Assembly (NCBI GenBank): GCA_900546365.1
Contig: URCF01000002.1
Span: 1 to 64,000 of the forward strand
Length of the DNA stretch: 64,000 nucleotides
Direction of reading: 5' to 3'
From: an uncultured Porphyromonadaceae bacterium
Lineage (GTDB): Bacteria; Bacteroidota; Bacteroidia; Bacteroidales; Muribaculaceae
The position numbers were made by a program, and so were the translations under genes. This document shows positions 35,251 through 42,686 of this stretch, in pieces. The notes under the pieces are model-generated. The model saw only the letters and a list, made by a program, of their open reading frames with translations. It was not told the origin of the DNA and ran no database searches. Positions within the stretch are counted from its first letter, which is position 1; each line of letters starts with the position of its first letter.

Positions 35251-36051
35251 CTATCGCGTAAGTGCTATGATTAGAGAGGCTATAACCGATACAGTGCTGA
35301 CCACAGTAGAAATGACGGAAAGCTTGTATCCATTGTTCTGATTATACTTTGAATTATCTTGCTTCACCTTATTGGCCGACACAACCACAACATCCTCATT
35401 CTTGAGCCAGAAGTAGGGACTCTCCACCACCTTTGCATCATGAAGGTCAAGCTTCTGATACTCGATAGTGTCGTCTCCTGTGCGGCGCATCACTAAAATA
35501 TTGTCACGTAGCGCATAGTCACCCAAACCACCACAAGCGGAGATGGCATCAAGTATGCTGTAACGATCCTGTGTGGAATATAGCGTGTGTGGCTGATTCA
35601 CCTCTCCCACAACAACAACACGGAACCCTTGAATCGACACATACACCACGGGGTCTTTTACATACTCGCTGATACGCTTGGTGAGGTAATCCTTCAGTTC
35701 CATCTGGGTCATACCCTCCACATGGATTTTACCAAGACGCGGAAAGTCTATATTTCCCTCCCTGTCAACCTCGTAGGGCTTTATTGCCGGAGTGCCGGAA
35801 AATTCAGTTGCACCGGGAGAGGCAGGATTGATATACGGAGGGTTGAACTCCGCCGAGGCAGATTGCACTTCGCTTTGCACTGTAATCACCAAACTCATCT
35901 CCGGCTCAATCTTCACCACTGTGCTCGGCACAGTGAGGGTGCCACTGTCGCCGGGAAGATTCTCAAATATATTCAAGTCATGCTTGGTTGAACCGCACGA
36001 TGACAAGACAAAGATTGCTACTAAAGAAAATATTGAATATATCTTTTTCAT
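35251..36051 (-). CDS. Polysaccharide export lipoprotein (Wza-like)
   Basis: A 266-residue outer-membrane export protein. The signal peptide ends at the lipobox LSSC (Cys19). A polysaccharide-export (poly_export) domain is at about 80-165, with DREGNIDFPRLGKIHVEGMT, and one SLBB domain follows (VVGEVNQPHTLYSTQDRYSILDAISACGGL). The C-terminus holds a hydrophobic helix (LSVISTVVSTVSVIASLIIAL), as in Bacteroidetes Wza proteins, that could cross the outer membrane. It is the first gene of the export operon wza-wzy-wzz and has a -7 box just upstream. Confidence 0.92.
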   Translation of the reverse strand: MKKIYSIFSLVAIFVLSSCGSTKHDLNIFENLPGDSGTLTVPSTVVKIEPEMSLVITVQSEVQSASAEFNPPYINPASPGATEFSGTPAIKPYEVDREGNIDFPRLGKIHVEGMTQMELKDYLTKRISEYVKDPVVYVSIQGFRVVVVGEVNQPHTLYSTQDRYSILDAISACGGLGDYALRDNILVMRRTGDDTIEYQKLDLHDAKVVESPYFWLKNEDVVVVSANKVKQDNSKYNQNNGYKLSVISTVVSTVSVIASLIIALTR

Positions 36052-36083
36052 GCGTATGTAAATCCTGGTTTATTTTCAAAATA

Positions 36084-36091
36084 CAAAGATA
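36084..36091 (-). promoter_or_regulatory. -7 box of the wza operon
   Basis: TATCTTTG on the minus strand, 33 bp before the wza ATG at 36051. No good -33 element is seen. It lies in the 53-bp gap after a glycosyltransferase gene. Confidence 0.5.
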
Positions 36092-36104
36092 TGAATTTTA
36101 TTCG

Positions 36105-37256
36105 TCATTTAGCGTCAAGCACTCCAAAATAAATATCTTTGCGCTGTTTTAAAGAATTCTCCATGGAAAATTTTTCCACCATAGCGATACACTGTGGAGC
36201 CATCGACAATCGCACATCGGCATCTTCCAATCGCTTAATAGCATCAGCAAACATCTCAGCATTATAGGGATCAGCTACCAGTATGCCGGTATCCCCATCG
36301 ACAACATAGTCCTTAATGCCTTGCACTGCCGTGCCTATCATGGGCACACCAGCACACAACTGTTGAATGCCAGCCATCCCCAAACCTTCGCGAACCGAAG
36401 GGATTACCCCTATATCCGCTATATGACATAACTCATCCACATCATTTCTAAACCCCAACATCCTGACATCAATCCCATATTCTGATGCAAGCGACATGAT
36501 AGAATCTGTGATATCAGTTCCTCCATGTTCACGGCCACATATCACATATACAAATTTGTCTTTATTGGGTAAAAGGCTCAATGCCTCAACGATAATCTTG
36601 TGATTTTTGCGAATTGATATTTCGCCAACCGCAAGTATAACAATTTTATCTTCGGCCAAACCAAGTTCGTCCCTTTTGGCCTTCCTATCAATTACAACAT
36701 CACGATATTTTGCTATATCACACCCCACGCCATCAATCTTATACACATTGGGGCAGTGCAAAGATTGAGCTTTAATCTTATCATCGGTGTTGATCGTGAC
36801 GATGGCATCACACATCCTGCTGCACACATCCTCAATCGTCCTATATTTCAGCCGCGTTTTTTTATCAGACAGATGCGTCCATGCCAAACCGTGAGACATG
36901 TAAATTATCTTCAACCCTTTGCGTCTCATACCCAAAGCCGCCATCCGCACAATCATACCGACAATCGGAGTGTGGCATATTATCGCATCAAATCTCTCAG
37001 CTTTTAAGAGACGGCGGTATCGGCGGAAACATTTAATATTGGTCTTGGTCAAAGGCGATTTGGAGTCACAACGGATATCCACAAATTTGGCTCCCAGCCG
37101 GTTAATCTCCGCAATAGTCTTCTCTTCGTCAAATCCATTGTCTGCTGCAACAGTCACCCTATAGCCCATATCAATGAGCATGGATATATCTTCCATGAGA
37201 AACCACATGAATCCTACAAGATTAACGGCAATCAGCACTTTTTTTTCACATTGCAT
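36105..37256 (-). CDS. Glycosyltransferase family 4 protein
   Basis: A 383-residue GT-B glycosyltransferase. The N-terminal domain has DMGYRVTVAADNGFDEE and IYMSHGLAWTHL, resembling the WbpX/GT4 group that transfers sugars to lipid-linked intermediates. The donor domain has VGEISIRKNHKIIVEAL, MLGFRNDVDELCHIADIG and SVREGLGMAGIQQLCAG. It is the most upstream gene of the minus-strand half of the locus, divergent from the flippase gene. AT-rich. Sugar specificity cannot be assigned. Confidence 0.87.
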   Translation of the reverse strand: MQCEKKVLIAVNLVGFMWFLMEDISMLIDMGYRVTVAADNGFDEEKTIAEINRLGAKFVDIRCDSKSPLTKTNIKCFRRYRRLLKAERFDAIICHTPIVGMIVRMAALGMRRKGLKIIYMSHGLAWTHLSDKKTRLKYRTIEDVCSRMCDAIVTINTDDKIKAQSLHCPNVYKIDGVGCDIAKYRDVVIDRKAKRDELGLAEDKIVILAVGEISIRKNHKIIVEALSLLPNKDKFVYVICGREHGGTDITDSIMSLASEYGIDVRMLGFRNDVDELCHIADIGVIPSVREGLGMAGIQQLCAGVPMIGTAVQGIKDYVVDGDTGILVADPYNAEMFADAIKRLEDADVRLSMAPQCIAMVEKFSMENSLKQRKDIYFGVLDAK

Positions 37257-37283
37257 GTTAAATGTCTCTTATTACTACGAATG

Positions 37284-37382
37284 GGGCTTTGTTATAAAAA
37301 CTCTCGCTTGAGGGCTTTTATTATACGACACAATAAAAATATAAACTGAATAGTTAATAAGATATAAATACATCAAAGCCCT
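37284..37382. repeat. Inverted repeats between the divergent halves of the polysaccharide locus
   Basis: GGGCTTTG (37284-37291) and AGGGCTTT (37311-37318) are both complementary to AGGGCTTTG-type sequence read from CAAAGCCCT at 37374-37382. The 8-bp arms flank 56-82 bp of very AT-rich DNA. No recombinase gene is nearby. It may be an operator, a weak hairpin or chance. Confidence 0.4.
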
Positions 37383-37393
37383 AATTTTTTATA

Positions 37394-38827
37394 ATGGCAG
37401 AAACCTTAACAAAAACTGTGGTTAAAGGCACCTTCTGGTCAGCCTTGAATCGCTTCGGAGTCATGGGGTTGCAATTCATCACATACGTGATTCTTGCCCA
37501 CATACTTTCGCCAAGCGACTTCGGTGCAATTGGGATGCTGTCAATATTCATCGTTTTATCTCAAACTTTTGTTGATGGCGGATTCAATAGTGCCCTTATA
37601 CAGAAAAAAGACCCCACAGAAGTTGATTTTTCAACAATTGTGTTCTGGAGCATGGGTCTCGGTGCTTTTTTGTGCGGCCTGTTATATTTGACAGCTCCTC
37701 TCGTAGCAGAGTTTTACGATATGCCTATACTATGTTCTGTACTGAGAGTCATGGGTGTCTCCATAATATTCCAAGGAGCAGCTTGTATTCAAAACGCCAA
37801 GCTTCAAAAAGCCATGAAGTTCAAGAGCTTGTCAATTATAGATTTAAGCAGCAATTTATTAGCAAGCATTGTGGCCATAGTCTCCGCTTACCGAGGAGCT
37901 GGAGTATGGGCTCTTGTATTACTCATGATGACCCAAAGTATCAGTAAGTTCTTTTTACTTTTGATTGTCACACGCTGGCTTCCAAAACTGTGCTTTTCAT
38001 TCAGCTCTTTCAAACAATTGTTTTCGTTTGGAGTATTTATTTTCATGGGAAATATAATGGAAACAATATCCAACAACATTCAAGGGCTGGTTATTGGCAA
38101 AAAGTTTTCTGCCGCTCAAACTGGGTACTACACTCAAGCCAACAAAATGGAGAATATTGTCGGACAGTCCATTCCTCAAATCATTAGCACGGTAATGTAT
38201 CCCTTATTCTCTAAGCTACAGAATGAACGTGACAAGCTGAGAAACCTAATAGTCACCGACATAAGAATTATTTCGTTTGCAGTGTACCCATTACTGTCAA
38301 TCTTAATTATTTTCGCTCCCGACATCATAATGCTTTTGTTCGGTTCCAAATGGCTTCAATCAGCTCCCTATTACAGAATTTTATGTGTTGGAGCTTTCTT
38401 TTTTTCCATCAACAATATCAACTTCTACGCCGTAGCATCCAAAGGAAAATCCAAGATATTGTTTTATGGCTCCATATATCGCTTCGCCATGATGTGTATC
38501 CTTATAGCCATAGGTGTGAATTTCGGCATGATCGGATTGATGTGGAGCTTAGCCATAAATATGGCCAACATCTTCTTTACCAACGCTGTCTTTTGCCAGC
38601 ACTATGTCGGGACACGCATAATCGATGAACTGAAAGCCATGGCACCCGCAGTTCTACTAAGTGCAGCAGCCTCTGCCATAACTCTTATTGCATATCATTC
38701 GCTATCCTTGCTATGGGGATTCGGAGTGCTTATTTTCATCATCACCTATATTTCTTTTGCCGCGATTTTCAAAGTCAGAGTCCTAAAAGAAATTAAAATC
38801 ATATTAATGAAGTTTACAAACAAATAA
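37394..38827 (+). CDS. Polysaccharide flippase (Wzx-like, MOP superfamily)
   Basis: A 477-residue inner-membrane protein with about 14 hydrophobic helices. It has the N-terminal MOP pattern (KGTFWSALNRFGVMGLQFI, LSPSDFGAIGMLSIFIVLSQ) and DGGFNSALIQKK, typical of the lipopolysaccharide-biosynthesis flippase group that moves undecaprenyl-linked repeat units across the membrane. It works with the Wzy and Wzz-like proteins encoded on the other strand. First gene of the plus-strand half; AT-rich. The pyruvyl-transferase-family gene follows after 9 bp. Confidence 0.9.
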   Translation: MAETLTKTVVKGTFWSALNRFGVMGLQFITYVILAHILSPSDFGAIGMLSIFIVLSQTFVDGGFNSALIQKKDPTEVDFSTIVFWSMGLGAFLCGLLYLTAPLVAEFYDMPILCSVLRVMGVSIIFQGAACIQNAKLQKAMKFKSLSIIDLSSNLLASIVAIVSAYRGAGVWALVLLMMTQSISKFFLLLIVTRWLPKLCFSFSSFKQLFSFGVFIFMGNIMETISNNIQGLVIGKKFSAAQTGYYTQANKMENIVGQSIPQIISTVMYPLFSKLQNERDKLRNLIVTDIRIISFAVYPLLSILIIFAPDIIMLLFGSKWLQSAPYYRILCVGAFFFSINNINFYAVASKGKSKILFYGSIYRFAMMCILIAIGVNFGMIGLMWSLAINMANIFFTNAVFCQHYVGTRIIDELKAMAPAVLLSAAASAITLIAYHSLSLLWGFGVLIFIITYISFAAIFKVRVLKEIKIILMKFTNK

Positions 38828-38836
38828 ACACAATAT

Positions 38837-39892
38837 ATGACATCATCTAACTCAAAATACGACAAAAAGGCTGTAATACTGACTCTGTTCCGAGCGAATA
38901 ATATCGGAGCATTTCTCCAAGCCTACAGCATGATGGATCTGCTTCAAAACCTTGGCTACGACACATCCTTTGGATTTTTACCCGACAAAACAGCATCCAG
39001 ACGCAGTTTGACCCACAAGATTTTAGGATATATTAAAGCCGGGGATATACGCAAACTACTGTGGAAAGCAAAAAATGTGTCCATGTATAGGGAAATCCAG
39101 GCCACACTACCAGCAACTGATTTGAGCGACAAACCGGTGTTTGATGCCGCTATTATTGGCAGCGATGAAGTGTGGAGCATCAACAACCCAAACATAGCTC
39201 ACCAAGCATACTATTTAGGGCATGAGGTTAACGCCGCCCATAAAATTGCGTATGCCCCATGTGGAAACGGCATAACCGCATCTGAGTTTCGCCAACTCGC
39301 ACCCAACGAAAAGTTCAGCGAATTCACAGCTCTTTCGGCACGAGACAACGACACTTTGAAAACAGTTGAAATGATTTCCGGCAGAAATGTCACAAGAGTA
39401 GTGGATCCTACCATGCTCATTGAATCGTTTGACCATAAAATAGTAGATTGTAAGGAAAAATCACCATTCATCCTTGTTTACAGTTATGGCATTGACAAGC
39501 AAATGGTAAAAGCAATTAAAAAGCTTGCAAAGAGCAAAGGACTAAAACTTATCAGTGTTGGCACATACAATAGTTGGTGTGACCAAAACGTAATTGCCGA
39601 CCCCTGGGAATTTCTCGGATATCTGAAAGCAGCCCGATATGTAATCACTTCCACATTTCATGGCACTATTTTATCAATAAAATTTAATAAGCAGTTTATT
39701 TGTTTAGCCGCTAATACTTTTAAGGTTATTGATGCACTGAGTTTCTATAACCTCTCCAATAGAAATGCGTCTTCTCCCGAGCAAATTCCACATCTTTTTA
39801 ACCAACAAATAGACTACGATCCTGTTAACACTATAATTTCCACTTCAAGAAACACATCAATGCACTACTTGAAAAACGCTCTCGCAGAATGA
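38837..39892 (+). CDS. Polysaccharide pyruvyl transferase family protein
   Basis: A 351-residue member of the PS_pyruv_trans family (CsaB/WcaK-like), which attaches ketal-linked pyruvate from PEP to sugars of surface polysaccharides. Recognisable parts are NIGAFLQAYSMMDLLQNLGY at the N-terminus, FDAAIIGSDEVWSI, and the C-terminal ARYVITSTFHGTILSIKF. Its stop overlaps the start of the FrhB-family gene (ATGA), a pairing common in Bacteroidales capsule loci. Whether the pair performs pyruvylation or another redox-linked modification is unknown. Confidence 0.87.
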   Translation: MTSSNSKYDKKAVILTLFRANNIGAFLQAYSMMDLLQNLGYDTSFGFLPDKTASRRSLTHKILGYIKAGDIRKLLWKAKNVSMYREIQATLPATDLSDKPVFDAAIIGSDEVWSINNPNIAHQAYYLGHEVNAAHKIAYAPCGNGITASEFRQLAPNEKFSEFTALSARDNDTLKTVEMISGRNVTRVVDPTMLIESFDHKIVDCKEKSPFILVYSYGIDKQMVKAIKKLAKSKGLKLISVGTYNSWCDQNVIADPWEFLGYLKAARYVITSTFHGTILSIKFNKQFICLAANTFKVIDALSFYNLSNRNASSPEQIPHLFNQQIDYDPVNTIISTSRNTSMHYLKNALAE

Positions 39893-40860
39893 AAGCTTTT
39901 GCTGTAAAAAACAAAAATACTACTACGAGATTAAGATCTCGCTCGGGCGGAGTCTTTCCAGCTCTCTCCGACTTCATCCTGAATCAGAACGGTTCTGTTT
40001 ATGGATGTATCCTCAATTCTAAACTTGAAGCCGTCCATACACAAGCTCTTAACAAACCGGAAAGAGACGAAATGTGCGGTTCCAAGTATGTGCAAAGTTG
40101 TAAGAGTGATATGTTCAAACTGGTAAAGTCCGACTTAAAATCTGGTAAACATGTATTGTTCTCAGGGACTCCTTGCGAAATTGACGGACTTAAGTCATAT
40201 CTTGGCCACACCGACATGTCTCGTTTAGTACTGATAGATATAGTATGCCACGGTGTTCCGAGTCCACTACTATGGAAAAAATATCTGAATTTTGTGGAAT
40301 GTAAAACCGGCCAAAAGGTTATTAAGGCTGATTTCCGAAACAAAAAGGATTTCGGATGGACATCAAACATTGAAACTCTATATCTTAGTGATGGCACTAC
40401 TTACAATTCCCATGACTATGCGTCAATATTCTACAGCCACTATCCTTTACGCCCAAGTTGCTCCCGATGCCCATACAAATCATTACAACGGTGCGCCGAC
40501 ATAACATTAGCCGATTGCTGGGGCATAGATAAATACCAACCCGAATTCAACGACAATAAAGGAGTTTCATTGATTCTCATCAACACATCTAAGGGTAACG
40601 AAATATTCCAATCAGTTGTATCACAATTTGACGCCATAGAAGTAGATATTAAAAATTTCCTACAAGCTCCTCTTGATCATTCATTCAAGGTAAACAAACA
40701 CAAAAGAGAACTTTTTTGGAAAAAATTGCAAGAAAAATCTTTTACATATATCGTGGCAAAGTATGGAGCCAACAGTTTAGAGGAAAAAATCAAGAGATCG
40801 CTTCACAAATTATTGCCGAAATCCATAGTGAGACAATTAAAAAAATTATTAGGACGATAG
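39889..40860 (+). CDS. Coenzyme F420 hydrogenase/dehydrogenase beta-subunit (FrhB) family protein without ferredoxin domain
   Basis: A 323-residue FrhB-family protein. Recognisable motifs are RSGGVFPALSDFIL, GSKYVQSCKSDMF, VLFSGTPCEIDGL, DIVCHGVPSPLLW, and the Cys cluster CSRCPYKSLQRCADITLADCWG expected to bind Fe-S or support flavin chemistry. In most polysaccharide-locus homologues a 2x[4Fe-4S] domain is fused at the N-terminus. Here the protein starts directly at the FrhB part, and a ferredoxin is encoded separately 6 bp downstream. The substrate is unknown. F420 itself is unlikely in this organism; a flavin is more probable (inference). Confidence 0.85.
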   Translation: MKAFAVKNKNTTTRLRSRSGGVFPALSDFILNQNGSVYGCILNSKLEAVHTQALNKPERDEMCGSKYVQSCKSDMFKLVKSDLKSGKHVLFSGTPCEIDGLKSYLGHTDMSRLVLIDIVCHGVPSPLLWKKYLNFVECKTGQKVIKADFRNKKDFGWTSNIETLYLSDGTTYNSHDYASIFYSHYPLRPSCSRCPYKSLQRCADITLADCWGIDKYQPEFNDNKGVSLILINTSKGNEIFQSVVSQFDAIEVDIKNFLQAPLDHSFKVNKHKRELFWKKLQEKSFTYIVAKYGANSLEEKIKRSLHKLLPKSIVRQLKKLLGR

Positions 40861-40866
40861 TTCAAT

Positions 40867-41070
40867 ATGGAAAAATCATACCCAATTTTGTTTACTGACA
40901 AGGAGGAGTGTTGCGGATGTACGGCATGCTATGCTATTTGCCCGACCCAAGCTATCTCTATGACAGCAGACATTGAAGGATTTCTATATCCGATGATTGA
41001 CGAAAAGAAATGTATCAAATGTCACGCCTGCATTAATGTGTGCGCCTTTAAAGGTGTTGATAAGAAGTGA
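40867..41070 (+). CDS. Free-standing 2x[4Fe-4S] ferredoxin-like protein
   Basis: A 67-residue protein with two complete [4Fe-4S] motifs: Cys15-18-21-25 (CCGCTACYAICP) and Cys49-52-55-59 (CIKCHACINVC). It resembles the N-terminal domain that many FrhB-family polysaccharide enzymes carry. It stops soon after the second motif, exactly where the chromosome-like, GC-richer sequence resumes. So it is either a genuine split electron carrier for the preceding FrhB-like protein or the leftover start of a second, truncated FrhB gene. The intact Cys pattern and good start favour function. Confidence 0.8.
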   Translation: MEKSYPILFTDKEECCGCTACYAICPTQAISMTADIEGFLYPMIDEKKCIKCHACINVCAFKGVDKK

Positions 41071-41103
41071 GGGGGAGGGAGTGCGGGGTGCGGGGATTTT
41101 TTG

Positions 41104-41111
41104 TACCTTTG
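41104..41111 (+). promoter_or_regulatory. -7 box of the GT2 gene
   Basis: TACCTTTG, 8 bp before ATG 41119, so the leader would be only a few nucleotides. The G-rich stretch upstream has no -33. Confidence 0.5.
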
Positions 41112-41118
41112 CGGCACT

Positions 41119-42324
41119 ATGATTGACCCTGTTTTCTACTGTATAGATCTTTCGCTGACGGCATGGGTGCTCACCGGAGCATCGGTGCTCTGTGTGCTGC
41201 TTCTGATACTCCTTTGGGATTGGAGAGCGCGGCATATATGGCGCCGAGCCGCCGCAGACAATGAGGCCCCTATGCCTGCCGATGAGGCGTTTCCGCCAGT
41301 GAGTGTGGTGGTGATAGCCCGTGGCGACAGCCGCAATCTTGCCACCCTTCTTCCCGACATCCTCCATCAGGACTACCCGGCTCCGCTGGAGGTGATTGTG
41401 GTCAACAATGAGCAGTCGTCGTCCACTGCCGATGTGGTGGGCTCGCTGCAGCTCTCCCACTCCAATCTGTACATGACCTACGTGCCCGAGCATGCACGCA
41501 ACCTGTCGCGACGCAAGCTGAGCATCACTCTCGGCATCAAGGCTGCGCGCTATCCGTTTGTGGCCCTCACCGAGGGAGGATGCCGCATCCCCTCGCCGCT
41601 ATGGCTCCGCAGCATGATGCGTCACGCAGCGATGGGCAAGGAGCTGGTGATAGGGTTTGCCACCGATGTGGATGAGCCTGATGACTCGCAGCCGCAGCAG
41701 ATGCGCGGAGCAAGATTGAGAAATTTCGACCGCGTGTGGAATGCCGTCCGTTGGCTGCCACGCGCCATTGCCCATCATCCCTACCGCGGCACCGGGGCCA
41801 ACCTTGTATATAGCCGCGAGCTGTTTTTCAGTCACAAAGGATTTTCATCTACGCTCAACATGGTGTATGGTGACGACGACCTGTTTATCAACGAGATAGC
41901 CACAAAGAGCAACAGCGCTGTGGAGTTGAGCGAAAACTCCCGCGTGGTGGTACCGCGTTCCCTCCCGCGCTATATGCACGGCATTGAACGGCAAATGCGT
42001 GCGTTCAGCCGCCACGACCTTCCATCATCACCATGGCTGCTGATGGGTGCATGCTCCATGCTTTGGTGGATGTGGCTCGGATGCTCCATCGCGGCATCAG
42101 TTGTCGGATGGCCCTCACTTGTGCCGATGGCAACTGTGGTTCTCGCTGCCATACCGCTCTGGATAGTGTCGTGCCGTCAATGGCGACGCGCCTCCAAGGC
42201 TCTGGGACTCCGTCCGATGCTGATGATGGTGCCTCTGATGGCTCTGTGGCATCCTATCTACAACATCCGCTACCGCATCGCCGCCCGGCGCAACCGCAAG
42301 AACAAGTTCACCAACCGCGCCTAA
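41119..42324 (+). CDS. Membrane glycosyltransferase, family 2
   Basis: A 401-residue GT-A glycosyltransferase with an N-terminal membrane helix (LTAWVLTGASVLCVLLLILLW) and two C-terminal helices (WLLMGACSMLWWMWLGCSIA and MATVVLAAIPLWIVSC). The catalytic domain has VSVVVIARGDSRNL, EVIVVNNEQSS, GDDDLFINEIA and ERQMRAFSR in place of QxxRW. The site that is usually D-x-D (TDADCRP) reads TEGGCRIP, an unusual substitution. ATG at 41119 follows a -7 box directly. GC-rich and outside the AT-rich polysaccharide island. Specificity unknown. Confidence 0.83.
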   Translation: MIDPVFYCIDLSLTAWVLTGASVLCVLLLILLWDWRARHIWRRAAADNEAPMPADEAFPPVSVVVIARGDSRNLATLLPDILHQDYPAPLEVIVVNNEQSSSTADVVGSLQLSHSNLYMTYVPEHARNLSRRKLSITLGIKAARYPFVALTEGGCRIPSPLWLRSMMRHAAMGKELVIGFATDVDEPDDSQPQQMRGARLRNFDRVWNAVRWLPRAIAHHPYRGTGANLVYSRELFFSHKGFSSTLNMVYGDDDLFINEIATKSNSAVELSENSRVVVPRSLPRYMHGIERQMRAFSRHDLPSSPWLLMGACSMLWWMWLGCSIAASVVGWPSLVPMATVVLAAIPLWIVSCRQWRRASKALGLRPMLMMVPLMALWHPIYNIRYRIAARRNRKNKFTNRA

Positions 42325-42686
42325 AAATTCAGCCTGACACTCACATTCTCCACTTGCGCTCCAACCGGTGCATGAGGCTTGCTCACACGCACATACCCAT
42401 TCTTTACCGCAGGCCATCGTTCCAACAACGCATTGCGTATCCGTCCGGCCACATGCTCCAGCAGTTGCGATGGCTCGCCCATCTGCTCACGCACTAACTC
42501 AATTGCTTCGGCATAGTTCACGGTGCCATCCAGAGAGTCATGCTCCACCGCCGGAGTAGCATCAATCTCCAGCAGCAGGTCCACCACGAACTCGTTGCCA
42601 ACCGCTCTCTCCTGAGGCATAACGCCGTGACGGGCAAACAGATGTATGCCCGTCACTTCAATCGTCACAATATTGTTGTCCATCAT
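42321..42686 (-). CDS. folB: Dihydroneopterin aldolase
   Basis: FolB cleaves 7,8-dihydroneopterin to 6-hydroxymethyl-dihydropterin in folate synthesis. The 121 residues include FARHGVMPQE (with the catalytic-region Glu), NEFVVDLLLEID, VNYAEAIELV and LLEHVAGRIRNALL, ending in the Lys-containing VSKPHAPVGAQVENVSV. The ATG at 42686 overlaps the rnr stop (ATGA), so it is translated with RNase R. Its 3' end overlaps the convergent GT2 stop by 4 bp. Confidence 0.94.
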   Translation of the reverse strand: MMDNNIVTIEVTGIHLFARHGVMPQERAVGNEFVVDLLLEIDATPAVEHDSLDGTVNYAEAIELVREQMGEPSQLLEHVAGRIRNALLERWPAVKNGYVRVSKPHAPVGAQVENVSVRLNF

